Shown: positions 1 to 9,532, counted from the stretch's first letter. The stretch is DNA of 64,000 nt from Mongoliitalea lutea (GCF_014652135.1 NZ_BMYF01000026.1:308-64307); one strand, 5' to 3'. A program made the numbers and translations. The notes: generated by a model from the sequence alone, not told the origin.

Positions 1-3000
1 AGTGATAGATGGTGTTATTGGACTGCCATTGAAAGTTTGGGCAGGGATTGATTCTATTGGGAAATCTTTAATAGACTTGGGGAGGATGTTAAATGAAGTT
101 TCAATTTCTCCAGAATAATCACCAATTCCATTAATTATGACAGTTGCTTTTCCTGCATTGATATTGTTTTTAAAATAAACTGTATAATCTGTATCTAAGG
201 TAAGGACTAGACTTCCAGATTTAACAACCAGTGATGGTTCTATTTCTTTACCAGTAAATACTTGATCGTCAATCAAATCAACGTCGGTAATTTCTGGATC
301 TGGAATCAATTCAAACCTAACTTTTACAGGTAAGTGATCTGATGTTGTAGTATTGTAATTAGGAATCAAATCATATGGGAAGTAGATGCGTTCAGAATTA
401 AACAGCCAACTATCATTCATTTCATTGCTGATGATCATGTGATCGATAACATTTTCAAATGAAGGGAATGTTCTCAAACCAGCGTTACTCAAGGAAATGG
501 TGATAGGGTTGTAGTTTTCAGGATCGTTGATGTAGTTGATGAAGGATGTCTCTGTAGTGCCTACAGTTGGCGCATTGGAATCTGCCACCGTTTCATCTAA
601 GTCATCATTAAAGTCACCAAGAATGATCAATGGAACATCGGCAAATTGTGCATCCAAGGTATCTTTCAATACATTGACGTCAAATTTTCTCATGGCATAC
701 CGTGGGTTGGCTGCGGATTCTCCACCACCATTCGAACGAGTATGTACATTGATCATATTGATTGTTTTTCTCACCCCATTTTTCTTGGTTTGGATTTCCA
801 TCAAGAATGGTAGTCTACCGGATGCCCAGAATCTATTTGGCGTAGATGGATAATCTACCAAAAGATCAGGAGTCACACCTGTCAACAATACTTTGGTTTG
901 TAGCGTGTCAATTGTCTCCAGTTTGAAGAGGTAAGTCAATTTTTGAGCTTCTTCTGCGAAATCTCCTCCCGCGGAAGCTGCTGGAGATACTACCCCTCCA
1001 TATCCTGGAAGTGCATCCAATAGTTGATTAAATCTGCTTAAGGAAGCAATTTCTTGGAAGGCATAGATGTCAGCATCTAAGTCTTCGATGACTTTCTTCA
1101 CATTCTCTAACTGAAGATTCACGTTGCTTGGTCCGTTGCTGGTAGAGCCAAACCATTCGATGTTCCAAGTGACTACATCTAAGGTCTTTGATTGTTCGAC
1201 CGTTGCACCTGTTAGAAATCCTCTTCTTACTTGAATATCTCCTGAGTTGAAGAAAATCGGACTGCTAAATGCCCCTGCGCTCATAGGACTGAAGCGAATG
1301 GTTACGGTTTGTGTTTTGCCGCTTTCAGAAGGACTGTAAGTTAGGGAAGGGAAGAAGTTTACTCCATCTTTGGAGAATTCAAAACCTTCACCGGCAGTAA
1401 TTGTCAAATCGTTTACTGCATCACTCAAAGAAAACTCGAAGCTACGTGTTTCAGTGGAAGTACTTCCAACAGGAAGGATGCCAAAATGCCAATAATCAAC
1501 ATTTCCAATGCTATTAGCCAAGAAAGGAGCTGGTGCAACATCAGAATTCCTCAAAGAGAAGTCATCCAAAGTCCAACGAGCAGCACCTGTTTCAGGCGAA
1601 GAAGTGTATACAAATGCAATTCGAACGTTAGTAGCTCTGAATTCTGAAAGGTTAATTTCTCCGGAACTAGTCCAAGCATCTGCCTGAGTAAATCTATCAG
1701 CCAATTCGGTCCAAGTAGCCAAGTTAGGATCCCCATCCACATAATCTGTGGAAACTTTCAGTTTCAAGCGAGGACCACCAAATGCAACTCTGCTCCAAAA
1801 CTCTAATAATGGAATATCAAAAGCACTTAAATCATAGGCAGGAGAGATTAACCAATCTTCATTTAATCTCGCTGAACCAGCAGCAAAGCCATTGATTTGA
1901 ACACCAAATGGTGCAGATGCCGTAGCAGAAGTTCCTGCCCTACCAAAATTGCTGCAAGACCAAATCTGATCACCTTCCACGCTGATTTGATTCCAGCCAC
2001 CTACAATTGGGCTAAAATTCGCTACACAGATGCTATTGAAATCCTCTACAATATTGAATGGATCAAAGATAGTTGCTGTAGCTCCTAATGTCACTGGTAA
2101 AGTACCTTGAGTAGTGTGTACAATGGAAGCATTGATACTTCCAGCGTCAGCTGTTGACACTTGTACAAATACAGTGCTGGTAGTCATTACATCAGCAGCA
2201 GGGATGATAATTTCTTGTGAGAAGGTCGTGCCATCAAGGGAAACTTGGATGCCAGCTGGGGCAGTAACTGTTACTCCGCTGCTTAAGTTAGTTCCATTGA
2301 TTTGATAGCTTAGGGTAGGGGAAGTGGTATTTAAGGTTACCTGTCCAAAATCTAAGTTTTCAACATCCAACTCAATTCTAGGAATAATAACCCCAGCTGC
2401 ATCTTTTACAATTCCTACAAATCGGGTTGCGCCCGTGTTAACACCTTCAAAATAATTGGTAACTCTTGATGTTCCACCAGATGCAACTGTTCCTCCGTTT
2501 GCAGAAACTCCCGATGTGCTGATAATTCTGAATTCCACATCGCCTGAAAGATTTTGTAGCGATGAAAGGTCAATGATTTGATTCAAGAAAGTGTTGGGTT
2601 GTGTCCATTCTGCCAAAGTACTTGCAAAATTGTCACCACTGTACACAAGTGCCATATCCCGAGGGCCTGTATTGGAAGCACTCGTTCCAATTTGAAGTGC
2701 TGTTAAATCTACCAATTGACCTGGAGCTACTGTGAATCCAAAGGTGAAGAATCGATCATCTCCAGCGTTCCAGCCATTGGAGTTGATTGAGTTTACACCG
2801 GCAGCAGTGGCCAAACCTGCACCTCTGCTGATGCTTCTTCCTTCTACTCTTGGGTCAAGAGATATGCCAGGGGTCGATATTTGATTCCCTGGTTCTCCAG
2901 TAAAGCGGTATTCTATTAAAGATACTGGTGCCGGTGTTACTTTTACAGAAACGTCCGTAAGGCCGATCACTTTGCTTGCGCCAGTTGGACCACCCCTCTC

Positions 3001-4278
3001 AGAAGACCAGCTGATAGTAAATGTTTCATCAGGAGCTATTGAAACGTCAGGGACTGTTGCTGTAAGCGTTTGATCAACACTTTCCAGAGTTGAATAAGCC
3101 AGTTCAGGAATTTCAACCCCATTTAGTGTGACCGTGTAAGCTGGACTTCTTCCCTGAGTAGCTCTTTCGACTCTACCTACATAGGAAATATCCAAGCTTG
3201 TGATGATATTACCAGTATTGTTGACCAATGTCAAGGTTTTGATGAATGTACCTGTAGTTCCAGTATGCTGGTATCCAAGGACGTTATCATTACCTCTAAA
3301 GCCACCTGCTGTGAGCGTGCTCACAAAATTACCTGAATAATTAAGGTTTGAACCAGTGAAAGACCACTCCTCATCTGTTCCAAAAGTTGAAATGACGGTA
3401 TTTGTAGGGAATACAAAATCTCCAAAATTTTGACTGTATGGCAGTGACGCAGCAGGAACTGCTGGCAGCTCAATGTTAAAAGTGGTAGTACTGATAGTAC
3501 TCAAAGAAAATCCATCAGCCAATGCTACTGCTGCAATTGTACCGCTTTCTTCTAAAGTGATTGGACCAGTGTACAAGGTACTATTGATGGATGGCGTACT
3601 TCCATCGATTGTGAAGTAAATTGCGGCACCCTCTGTTGCAGAAGTAATGCTTACACTTGTTTGTCCGGAAAATGTTCCTCCATTTGGATCAAAAACCGGA
3701 CTTGCAGTTGGATCGAGAGGGTTGGATGTATCTCCAAATGAATTCCAGGAAATATTATCGATTACTAATTGGCGGTTTTGTGTTCCTCCCAATAAGTGTC
3801 TAATCTCTAAAGTAAAGTCGCCTTCAATATTGATGTTTTCAACTTCAAATGAGAAAACCTCATCACTTCCTCCGGAAAAATTACCAAAAGTAATGGAGCT
3901 TGCTATTAACTGTTCATTGATAAATAAACCAATTTGTCTGTCACCTGCACCAGTAAATGCTTTTCGCATATCCACTTTGAAGTTTTGGATACCACCACTA
4001 ATGACAGATGATTTGATAGAGCTATTTTCTCCTGATCTTCGAAGTAATATGCCTTCTTCGTTAATCGGATAAGTTTGTTCACCTGTGACATGAATGTATG
4101 TCCAAGTAATTCCCTTAACACCAACAAATGAACCATCCCTGTAGGAGTTTCCTGTCAGTCCAAGAGTTTCGAATGTCTCTACGAATTGATAAGCAGTAGA
4201 GCCTTGAGAAAAGGCATTGACCACCATCATCAAAAGGATACAGGCACTCAAAGTCATTTTGAGTAATGTGTGTTTCAT
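1..4278 (-). CDS. Large secreted multidomain endonuclease/exonuclease/phosphatase-family protein (C-terminus beyond the window)
   Basis: The reading frame opens at ATG 4278-4276 and stays open for 1426 codons to base 1, so the C-terminus is missing. The protein starts with a signal peptide (MKHTLLKMTLSACILL..., hydrophobic to about residue 24). A chitobiase C-terminal-like stretch follows (about 195-230, PNGGTFSGQTSVSI), then Ig-like or anchor-type beta domains and a choice-of-anchor-J-like region (about 740-905). An endonuclease/exonuclease/phosphatase domain lies at about 1030-1320, with motifs VTWNIEWFG, AFQEI, ILGDFND and SDHLPV. After it come Ig-like repeats with an NAGKATVIINGIGDYSG motif, and a second repeat starts at the edge. 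Known EEP proteins of this kind are exported nucleases or phosphoesterases. A type IX secretion tail would be expected in the missing part, but that is inference. Confidence 0.85.
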   Translation of the reverse strand, partial: MKHTLLKMTLSACILLMMVVNAFSQGSTAYQFVETFETLGLTGNSYRDGSFVGVKGITWTYIHVTGEQTYPINEEGILLRRSGENSSIKSSVISGGIQNFKVDMRKAFTGAGDRQIGLFINEQLIASSITFGNFSGGSDEVFSFEVENINIEGDFTLEIRHLLGGTQNRQLVIDNISWNSFGDTSNPLDPTASPVFDPNGGTFSGQTSVSITSATEGAAIYFTIDGSTPSINSTLYTGPITLEESGTIAAVALADGFSLSTISTTTFNIELPAVPAASLPYSQNFGDFVFPTNTVISTFGTDEEWSFTGSNLNYSGNFVSTLTAGGFRGNDNVLGYQHTGTTGTFIKTLTLVNNTGNIITSLDISYVGRVERATQGRSPAYTVTLNGVEIPELAYSTLESVDQTLTATVPDVSIAPDETFTISWSSERGGPTGASKVIGLTDVSVKVTPAPVSLIEYRFTGEPGNQISTPGISLDPRVEGRSISRGAGLATAAGVNSINSNGWNAGDDRFFTFGFTVAPGQLVDLTALQIGTSASNTGPRDMALVYSGDNFASTLAEWTQPNTFLNQIIDLSSLQNLSGDVEFRIISTSGVSANGGTVASGGTSRVTNYFEGVNTGATRFVGIVKDAAGVIIPRIELDVENLDFGQVTLNTTSPTLSYQINGTNLSSGVTVTAPAGIQVSLDGTTFSQEIIIPAADVMTTSTVFVQVSTADAGSINASIVHTTQGTLPVTLGATATIFDPFNIVEDFNSICVANFSPIVGGWNQISVEGDQIWSCSNFGRAGTSATASAPFGVQINGFAAGSARLNEDWLISPAYDLSAFDIPLLEFWSRVAFGGPRLKLKVSTDYVDGDPNLATWTELADRFTQADAWTSSGEINLSEFRATNVRIAFVYTSSPETGAARWTLDDFSLRNSDVAPAPFLANSIGNVDYWHFGILPVGSTSTETRSFEFSLSDAVNDLTITAGEGFEFSKDGVNFFPSLTYSPSESGKTQTVTIRFSPMSAGAFSSPIFFNSGDIQVRRGFLTGATVEQSKTLDVVTWNIEWFGSTSNGPSNVNLQLENVKKVIEDLDADIYAFQEIASLSRFNQLLDALPGYGGVVSPAASAGGDFAEEAQKLTYLFKLETIDTLQTKVLLTGVTPDLLVDYPSTPNRFWASGRLPFLMEIQTKKNGVRKTINMINVHTRSNGGGESAANPRYAMRKFDVNVLKDTLDAQFADVPLIILGDFNDDLDETVADSNAPTVGTTETSFINYINDPENYNPITISLSNAGLRTFPSFENVIDHMIISNEMNDSWLFNSERIYFPYDLIPNYNTTTSDHLPVKVRFELIPDPEITDVDLIDDQVFTGKEIEPSLVVKSGSLVLTLDTDYTVYFKNNINAGKATVIINGIGDYSGEIETSFNILPKSIKDFPIESIPAQTFNGSPITPSIT

Positions 4279-4460
4279 GAAATATTTGATTAAGTATTTG
4301 ATTGAAGACAATTTACTTAGGGTGAAATGTAAGTAAATGTAAATCATTTGCTCCAGTCTAACCAAATATTATTGTTAAATGATTGTTAATTGTGATGAAA
4401 TATGGAATTTTGATATCAAAAAGAGGTTTTTTGTAAAATAAAATTTTAAAACCGCATAAA

Positions 4461-4486
4461 TAAAAAAAGCAGCTGTAAAGCTGCTT
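4461..4486 (-). terminator. Rho-independent terminator after tRNA-Gln
   Basis: A perfect 8-bp stem AAGCAGCT/AGCTGCTT closes on a GTAA loop (4467-4486). On the minus strand it is followed by a run of T (complement of 4461-4467). It begins three bases after the tRNA 3' end, so it most likely ends the tRNA transcript. Confidence 0.8.
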
Positions 4487-4488
4487 AG

Positions 4489-4561
4489 TTGACCGACTAG
4501 GGCTCGAACCTAGACTCTTCTGAACCAAAATCAGACGTGTTGCCAGTTACACCATCGGTCA
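4489..4561 (-). tRNA. tRNA-Gln (anticodon TTG)
   Basis: The minus strand folds into a complete cloverleaf. The acceptor arms TGACCGA (4561-4555) and TCGGTCA (4496-4490) pair fully. The anticodon stem is TCTGA/TCAGA around the loop TTTTGGT, giving anticodon TTG for Gln. The T arm holds GGTTCGAGCC. The 3' CCA is not encoded. The gene stands alone with its own terminator. Confidence 0.93.
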
Positions 4562-4709
4562 GTTTTTATCCCCTTTTTCTTAAGGTGTCACAAATGTAGG
4601 GGGTCTATTTTTTTTATGCAAATCTAGCCCCAAAGTTTTTTACACAAAAAATATAATTCACTTACTTTCAGTCGAAAAAAATCCATCATTTATCTCCTTT
4701 ATGAAATGT

Positions 4710-5348
4710 CTAAACGGTTAGCATGCGCAAAATACCTATAAAATGACATACGGTGCCACCTAGTACAAACACATGCCAAATAGTATGGGCAAAACGCATC
4801 TGAGGTCGGGCGTAGAAAATTGTACCTAACGTGTAGGCAATTCCTCCTGCCGCAATCATGGTCAGGATAGTAATGTCCAAGGTTTCCATCAATGGTTTTA
4901 CAAGAAAAACGCCCATCCAACCCATACCTAAATACAAGACTAATGACAACCGTTTGAATCTATGGGTGTAAAAAATTTTGTAGATCGTACCTATTAGCGT
5001 AAGGCCCCAAATAACCCCAAAGTAAATCCATCCTTTTGTGCCACCCACAGCTATTAATAAGAAAGGTGTGTAAGTGCCTGCAATTAGAAAATAAATACCA
5101 ATGTGGTCAAAAGTCCGCAACCAAGATTTGACCTTCTCTTCTTGTACGGCATGATACAGCGTTGAAAATGTATAAAGGAGTAGGATAGAAGCTCCGAAAA
5201 TGCTACAGCTTACAACATGTATTGTAGAGTCTTTTAAAATAGAGAAGGTTACCAAAAGAGCAATGGCCACAATACTAAAAAGAATGCCAAATCCATGGGT
5301 GATGCTATTAGCAAATTCCTCTTCTAAACTTTGTTTTCTGCTTACCAT
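4710..5348 (-). CDS. trhA: TrhA/hemolysin III family membrane protein (PAQR-like)
   Basis: A 212-residue protein with about seven hydrophobic helices and the conserved PAQR/HlyIII features: N-terminal EEFANSITHGFG, mid-protein STLYHA and FDHIGIYFLIAGTYTPF, and C-terminal IWHVFVLGGTVCHFIGI. The conserved His and Asp residues are candidate metal ligands. Bacterial members sit in the inner membrane and have been linked to membrane-lipid homeostasis; older literature calls them hemolysin III. Length matches the family. It appears to be a single-gene unit between the tRNA and a divergent small gene. Family assignment is firm; physiological role is not. Confidence 0.93.
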   Translation of the reverse strand: MVSRKQSLEEEFANSITHGFGILFSIVAIALLVTFSILKDSTIHVVSCSIFGASILLLYTFSTLYHAVQEEKVKSWLRTFDHIGIYFLIAGTYTPFLLIAVGGTKGWIYFGVIWGLTLIGTIYKIFYTHRFKRLSLVLYLGMGWMGVFLVKPLMETLDITILTMIAAGGIAYTLGTIFYARPQMRFAHTIWHVFVLGGTVCHFIGILRMLTV

Positions 5349-5547
5349 AATTTGAATTACTTGATTTTATAGGAAAATATCATTCGTTGGCTCCTGAAAT
5401 TTTATTCTTTTTTGTTGAGCGAAATCGATTGAGCTTTAGTTTGCTTGTTATAATTCGCTGATTTTTTTGCATTTATAAAATTTAATCTTTTGTTTTGTTG
5501 CGTAAAAGTCAATGATTACGAAAAAAACAAACCAAACATACAAAATT

Positions 5548-5796
5548 ATGTCAGTTAAAATTTCAGAAAAAACCATTGTTTCAACTCTTGAGAAACTTGA
5601 AAAGCTAAAGTTGGACGAAAAGCTTCATGCTGAATTATCTTGGTGCTGGAACAGCTTCCAGGCTGATCAAAATCCGGTAGGGGTAATCGAAAAAAGTAAA
5701 CAAGCACTGGCGCTTTTTAAAGAGAAAAGAGAGCAAAATGCAAAAGCTGTTGCTAAAAAATTGATCGATGATCTAGAGAAAGTAGCAGCATTGTAA
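5548..5796 (+). CDS. Small hypothetical helical protein
   Basis: An 82-residue protein beginning MSVKISEKTIVSTLEKLEKL. An in-frame ATG exists 36 bases earlier (5512), but the extra residues (ITKKTNQTYKI) look non-conserved, so 5548 is preferred. The product is rich in Lys, Glu, Leu and Ala, lacks a signal peptide or membrane segment, and should be mostly helical and cytoplasmic. I do not recognise the family. Two hairpins lie directly downstream. The gene is divergent from trhA and convergent with rplI. Confidence 0.7.
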   Translation: MSVKISEKTIVSTLEKLEKLKLDEKLHAELSWCWNSFQADQNPVGVIEKSKQALALFKEKREQNAKAVAKKLIDDLEKVAAL

Positions 5797-5811
5797 TCCA
5801 ACAAATGTTAG

Positions 5812-5874
5812 CCAACTCTTTTTGTTTATAAACCGGCTTTGCTAGTGATTTGAATGAAAAGAGTTGGTTTTTTT
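5812..5874 (+). terminator. Candidate terminator of the small hypothetical gene
   Basis: Inverted arms CCAACTCTTTT (from 5812) and AAAAGAGTTGG (to 5867) are followed by seven T. The loop is long (about 33 nt), so this is less certain than a compact hairpin. Confidence 0.6.
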
Positions 5875-5880
5875 GTGCAC

Positions 5881-5910
5881 AAAAAAACCGTCAACAAGTG
5901 ACGGTTTTTT
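5881..5910 (-). terminator. Bidirectional terminator between the small gene and rplI
   Basis: Stem AAAAAACCGTCA/TGACGGTTTTTT with loop ACAAG has T runs on both strands. It lies 20 bases past the rplI stop and so closes the rpsF-rpsR-rplI operon. It could also back up termination on the plus strand. Confidence 0.85.
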
Positions 5911-5929
5911 ATTTTATGTAATGGGGATA

Positions 5930-6373
5930 TTATTCTCCAACTACTACAAATTTGATTGCAGTTTTTACTTCTCTGTGTAGATCAGCTTCTGCTTCGAATT
6001 CTCCTGCAGTAGCGACTTCCATGTTGATGGAGATTTTCTTTCTGTCAAGAGTGATTCCTTTTTCTGCCAAGGCATCAGAAATCTGAAGTGTAGTAACTTT
6101 ACCGAAGATTTTACCAGAGTCACCTACTTTAGCTTTGATTTCCAACGTTAAGTTTTCAAGCTGAGCAGCAATTTCTTCTGCATCCTTCTTGATTTTATCT
6201 GCTTTGTGAGCAGCTTGCTTGATGTTTTCTGCCAAGATTTTCTTGTTAGATGCTGTAGCAAGTACTGCATAGCCTTGAGGGATAAGGTAATTTCTACCAT
6301 ATCCTGGCTTTACTTCAACAAGGTCATTTTTATAACCTAGTCCTTTTATATCTGTTTTTAGAATAATTTCCAT
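5930..6373 (-). CDS. rplI: 50S ribosomal protein L9
   Basis: A 147-residue L9. It has the N-terminal rRNA-binding signature (MEIILKTDIKGLGYKNDLVEVKPGYGRNYL), a central Lys/Glu-rich helix and a C-terminal domain with GKIFGKVTT. L9 binds 23S rRNA near the L1 stalk and influences reading-frame maintenance. Length is standard. It is the last gene of the rpsF-rpsR-rplI operon, 42 bases after rpsR, and is followed by a strong hairpin. Confidence 0.97.
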   Translation of the reverse strand: MEIILKTDIKGLGYKNDLVEVKPGYGRNYLIPQGYAVLATASNKKILAENIKQAAHKADKIKKDAEEIAAQLENLTLEIKAKVGDSGKIFGKVTTLQISDALAEKGITLDRKKISINMEVATAGEFEAEADLHREVKTAIKFVVVGE

Positions 6374-6415
6374 TGTCGTGCAATATTATTGATGATAGAA
6401 CTGAACAATAACGGA

Positions 6416-6667
6416 TTATTTCAAACCGTCAGTTACGAAAGGCAATAAAGCCAAATGTCTAGCCTTCTTGATTGCATTGGAAACTTTTCTCTGGAATTTT
6501 GCAGAGTTACCAGTCAATCTTCTTGGAAGGATTTTACCTTGCTCGTTTACAAATTTCAATAAGAAGTTAGGATCTTTGTAATCGATATACTTGATGCCAT
6601 TCTTCTTGAATCTGCAATATTTTTTTCTGTTCTCAACTCTGTTGATAGGTTCGTTCTTAAGTGTCAT
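6416..6667 (-). CDS. rpsR: 30S ribosomal protein S18
   Basis: An 83-residue S18 with the typical core ([50 protein letters not shown]). S18 forms a heterodimer with S6 on the 30S platform. The start codon shares one base with the rpsF stop (TAATG at 6669-6665), so the two partners are translationally coupled, which suits 1:1 assembly. Confidence 0.97.
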   Translation of the reverse strand: MTLKNEPINRVENRKKYCRFKKNGIKYIDYKDPNFLLKFVNEQGKILPRRLTGNSAKFQRKVSNAIKKARHLALLPFVTDGLK

Positions 6668-7035
6668 TAGGCTTGCTCCTCCTTAGCTTCTGCTTTTTTG
6701 TTAAATTCACCTTTTCTTCTCTTGTCAGCATAAGCAACTGCATGCTTATCCAATACAGTAGTCAAGAAACGCATTACTTTTTCATCTCTTCTGTATTCTA
6801 CTTCCAATTTCTTGATCAACGTAGGCAATGCCTTAAACTCAACCAATACGTAGAAGCCGGTGCTTTTTTTCTGGATAGGGTAAGCCATTTTTTTCAAACC
6901 CCAATTCTCAACGTTGATGACGTCTGCTCCCTCTTGTTTCAACAAGTTTACAAACTTGTCTACGGTATCCTTCATCTGAACATCAGACAAAACGGGAGTA
7001 AGGATGAATACCGTTTCATAATTTTTCTGGAACAT
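6667..7035 (-). CDS. rpsF: 30S ribosomal protein S6
   Basis: A 122-residue S6, partner of S18. Visible features are the N-terminal [13 protein letters not shown], the [22 protein letters not shown] strand region (motif described in part) and the R-rich [16 protein letters not shown] segment. The C-terminus is charged and low-complexity (EEQA end). It leads the S6-S18-L9 operon. A good Bacteroidota promoter lies 38 bases upstream. Confidence 0.97.
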   Translation of the reverse strand: MFQKNYETVFILTPVLSDVQMKDTVDKFVNLLKQEGADVINVENWGLKKMAYPIQKKSTGFYVLVEFKALPTLIKKLEVEYRRDEKVMRFLTTVLDKHAVAYADKRRKGEFNKKAEAKEEQA

Positions 7036-7072
7036 GTGTTAAACTTTTTTTGTGTTTACAATAAACAGAGCG

Positions 7073-7103
7073 CAAAAGTAGAATATTATTTGGGTTTTTC
7101 CAA
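7073..7103 (-). promoter_or_regulatory. Bacteroidota-type promoter of the rpsF operon
   Basis: Read on the minus strand, TTG (7103-7101), a 20-nt spacer and TACTTTTG (7080-7073) match the Bacteroidota consensus TTG-N19/20-TAnnTTTG. The predicted start is about 30 bases before the rpsF ATG. Matched by eye only. Confidence 0.6.
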
Positions 7104-7218
7104 AGAAATGTCTCAATAAAAATCTCGCCTAGTTTAAACCATTTTTCGTGGAAAGCTATACAAAATGAGACAATTAATATTGTTTTGGTTTCAAAGTTCG
7201 TAAATCAGATAATTTGAA

Positions 7219-8139
7219 TTATTTAACCTCAAATGTCTTGGTACCTACTAAATAATTATCGACATAAATACGGACTTCATGAATTCCAGACGCGTAATTA
7301 CTCCCTTTTTCGTAGAAAAAACTTAAAGATTGCTTTGAATTCATAAAATTAATATCCCGATGTGCGGTGAAAAACTCTTCTTTTCCATTTAAATTAAATG
7401 TTCCTGAACCTTTCGCAATATCAAATATCGGTTGATTGTTTGGTGCGATCACTTGAACATATACATCTCTTGGGCCTGCCTCTGCAATTTTATTATCTGC
7501 AAAGTTGAATGTTACTTTTAATTTTTCAATTTGTCGGTTTCTGAAACCGTCTTCACGTTCCCGTCCTCTAGAGTTGACCGCCGCAATTACTATATTTTCA
7601 GCTTTTAACTGTGCTGCAATATCTATTTTTTGCTGAAGCTCCTCTTGACGAATATTTAATTGACTAACTTCATCTTGAATTTGAGCCTGTGTGTTTTTCA
7701 AGTCTTCATTTTCTAAATATAACTGTTGATTGATTTCTCTAAGACGAATTATTTCCTGATCTTTTTCATTGAGGGTTTTGGCGTAGTCATTGATTTGTCT
7801 ATTCAAAGCAGCTATTTCATCGACGCTTCTTTTTCTGTCAATTGCACGCTCTCTAATCAATTGTTCCCGGATTTCATTCAATGAGCTAACCTCTCCTCCT
7901 AACCTTTCAATTTCAGTAATGCGTAGATCAAGTTGATAAGTCATCGAATCTAAGCGTTTATTAAGTTCATAGGTTTCCTCAGATAAAAGAATAATTTCTT
8001 CAGATTTTCTGTTTTTGTCTTTGCTGTCAGTGTATAATTTGATTCCACTTAAAAACACTAAAATTGCCAATACAATAATTAAAACATTTTTGTTTTTATC
8101 ATTTCTTTTTGGCTGTTGGAATGGTTTATTTGCTTCCAT
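7219..8139 (-). CDS. Membrane-anchored coiled-coil protein of unknown function
   Basis: 306 residues. A short basic N-terminus is followed by one transmembrane helix (about 19-37, NVLIIVLAILVFLSGI), then a long heptad-rich coiled coil (about 45-190) with many Glu, Gln, Leu and Ile. The C-terminal beta-rich domain (about 205-306) contains VYVQVIAPNNQPIFDIAKG and ends GTKTFEVK. The topology suggests a type II membrane protein with the coiled coil and globular domain in the periplasm. I do not recognise a named family. It starts only 33 bases from the divergent methyltransferase gene, so the two may share a regulatory region. Confidence 0.75.
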   Translation of the reverse strand: MEANKPFQQPKRNDKNKNVLIIVLAILVFLSGIKLYTDSKDKNRKSEEIILLSEETYELNKRLDSMTYQLDLRITEIERLGGEVSSLNEIREQLIRERAIDRKRSVDEIAALNRQINDYAKTLNEKDQEIIRLREINQQLYLENEDLKNTQAQIQDEVSQLNIRQEELQQKIDIAAQLKAENIVIAAVNSRGREREDGFRNRQIEKLKVTFNFADNKIAEAGPRDVYVQVIAPNNQPIFDIAKGSGTFNLNGKEEFFTAHRDINFMNSKQSLSFFYEKGSNYASGIHEVRIYVDNYLVGTKTFEVK

Positions 8140-8172
8140 TGTTTGGATAGAGTAAATAGAAATAAGTATTAA

Positions 8173-8763
8173 ATGAAAACCTTTCTTTCTTCAGAATATT
8201 GGACAAACAGGTACCTCAACCAGCAAATTGGATGGGATGTGGGTACTCCTACGACACCTCTTAAGCAATATTTGGACCAAATTCTTGATAAAGACTTGAA
8301 GATTTTGATACCAGGTGCTGGCAATGCTTATGAGGCACAGTATGCATACGAATTAGGCTTTGAACAGGTTCATGTATTAGATTTTTCTGAAATCCCACTA
8401 AATCAATTCAAAGTAAACTCCCCAAAGTTCCCAATCTCTCAGTTACATTGTCAAGATTTTTTCGAACATGAAGGTAAATATGATCTAATTCTAGAGCAAA
8501 CTTTTTTTTGTGCATTGAATCCTTCATTCAGGCAAGCCTATGTGAAGAAAATGCACAGCCTTCTTAAACCTTCAGGAAAACTAGTAGGGGTAATGTTCAG
8601 TAAAGAGTTTGAAATCCCAGGACCTCCATTTGGCGGATGGCCAGAGGATTATAAAGGGCTTTTCCAGGAATATTTTAATCACGTGAAAATCGAAGAATGC
8701 TATAACTCCATAACTCCTAGAATGGGATCAGAGGTCTTTGTATCTATTGCTTTACCTAAGTAG
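8173..8763 (+). CDS. TPMT-family SAM-dependent methyltransferase
   Basis: 196 residues. It resembles thiopurine methyltransferase-like class I enzymes: N-terminal EYWTNRYLNQQIGWDVG, then motif I variant ILIPGAGNAYEAQYAYELGF (SAM binding), HVLDFSE and a QDFF motif. The PGPPFGGWPEDY stretch near the C-terminus is typical of the family. The substrate is unknown; bacterial relatives act on thiols, selenium or tellurium compounds. It is cytoplasmic and short like other bacterial members. It converges with the next gene with almost no spacer. Confidence 0.85.
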   Translation: MKTFLSSEYWTNRYLNQQIGWDVGTPTTPLKQYLDQILDKDLKILIPGAGNAYEAQYAYELGFEQVHVLDFSEIPLNQFKVNSPKFPISQLHCQDFFEHEGKYDLILEQTFFCALNPSFRQAYVKKMHSLLKPSGKLVGVMFSKEFEIPGPPFGGWPEDYKGLFQEYFNHVKIEECYNSITPRMGSEVFVSIALPK

Positions 8764-8764
8764 G

Positions 8765-9526
8765 TTAGATATCGAGTATATAGGATTCCTTTGGAAGATT
8801 AGGATCAAAGTAAAGTATTCCACATTCAAAAAAATCAAAAGATAAACTTACTTTAGGGTGGTTTATAAGTTTTACCCATGCACTTTCCATACACCTTGAC
8901 CAGTGTATATCAGCTACAGCAATTATACTATGATTTTGTAGATAGGGTAATATACTCTCAAAATAATGCAAAGTGGCAGGTTCCGTGTGTGTGGCATCTA
9001 GCAAAGCAAAGTCAATATGTGAGGATTTTGCCAAAATAGCAGGCAAAGTTGTTTTAATCTCTCCAAGATTGAATTGTATGTTTTCAGACTTATGGTATTC
9101 TTTAGCTTTTTTCCATAAAGCCTCGCTCCCTTCAAATGAATGCACCACTCCTTTAGTGACTTTAGATAAGTAATGGGCGTTAAGGCCTGTGCATGTACCT
9201 AATTCCAATACATACTGTGCGGGTGTTTCCTGACAAAAGAATTGATAAAGTTTATTAAATTTTAGTTGACTTGTGCTGTATTTGGTAATGTCGGATATTT
9301 TCCGGGTATTTTTTTTTAATTTTTTTGAACCAGCTCCAAAGTCTTTTATGATTAATAGTTCTTCGTCTTGTAAAAGTTGTTGACGAATAAATTCAAGTTC
9401 AGCTTCATAAGAATGCTCTTCTTTCAAAAATCCCTTAAGTCTAGTGTAAATTTCGAAAACTTTCGGTGATTGAAGGGAGTATTGATCCAATTTAAAAAAC
9501 CAGTATTTAAGATAAGGAAGTACCAA
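8765..9526 (-). CDS. Class I SAM-dependent methyltransferase
   Basis: 253 residues. The N-terminal half (about 1-90) is helical and charged. A Rossmann methyltransferase core follows, with motif I YVLELGTCTGLNAHYLS, acidic residue motif HSFEGSE and an IDFALLDATH strand resembling O-methyltransferase family 3 (CCoAOMT-like). The histidine-containing ADIHWSR motif may be in the active site. The substrate cannot be told. It lies six bases downstream of apaG on the same strand, so they are probably co-transcribed. Confidence 0.8.
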   Translation of the reverse strand: MVLPYLKYWFFKLDQYSLQSPKVFEIYTRLKGFLKEEHSYEAELEFIRQQLLQDEELLIIKDFGAGSKKLKKNTRKISDITKYSTSQLKFNKLYQFFCQETPAQYVLELGTCTGLNAHYLSKVTKGVVHSFEGSEALWKKAKEYHKSENIQFNLGEIKTTLPAILAKSSHIDFALLDATHTEPATLHYFESILPYLQNHSIIAVADIHWSRCMESAWVKLINHPKVSLSFDFFECGILYFDPNLPKESYILDI

Positions 9527-9532
9527 GTAAAA

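Noticed and set aside
6661-7119. 152-codon plus-strand frame opposite rpsF
   Set aside because: It is antisense to an essential ribosomal gene and has no homology features; it is a shadow frame.
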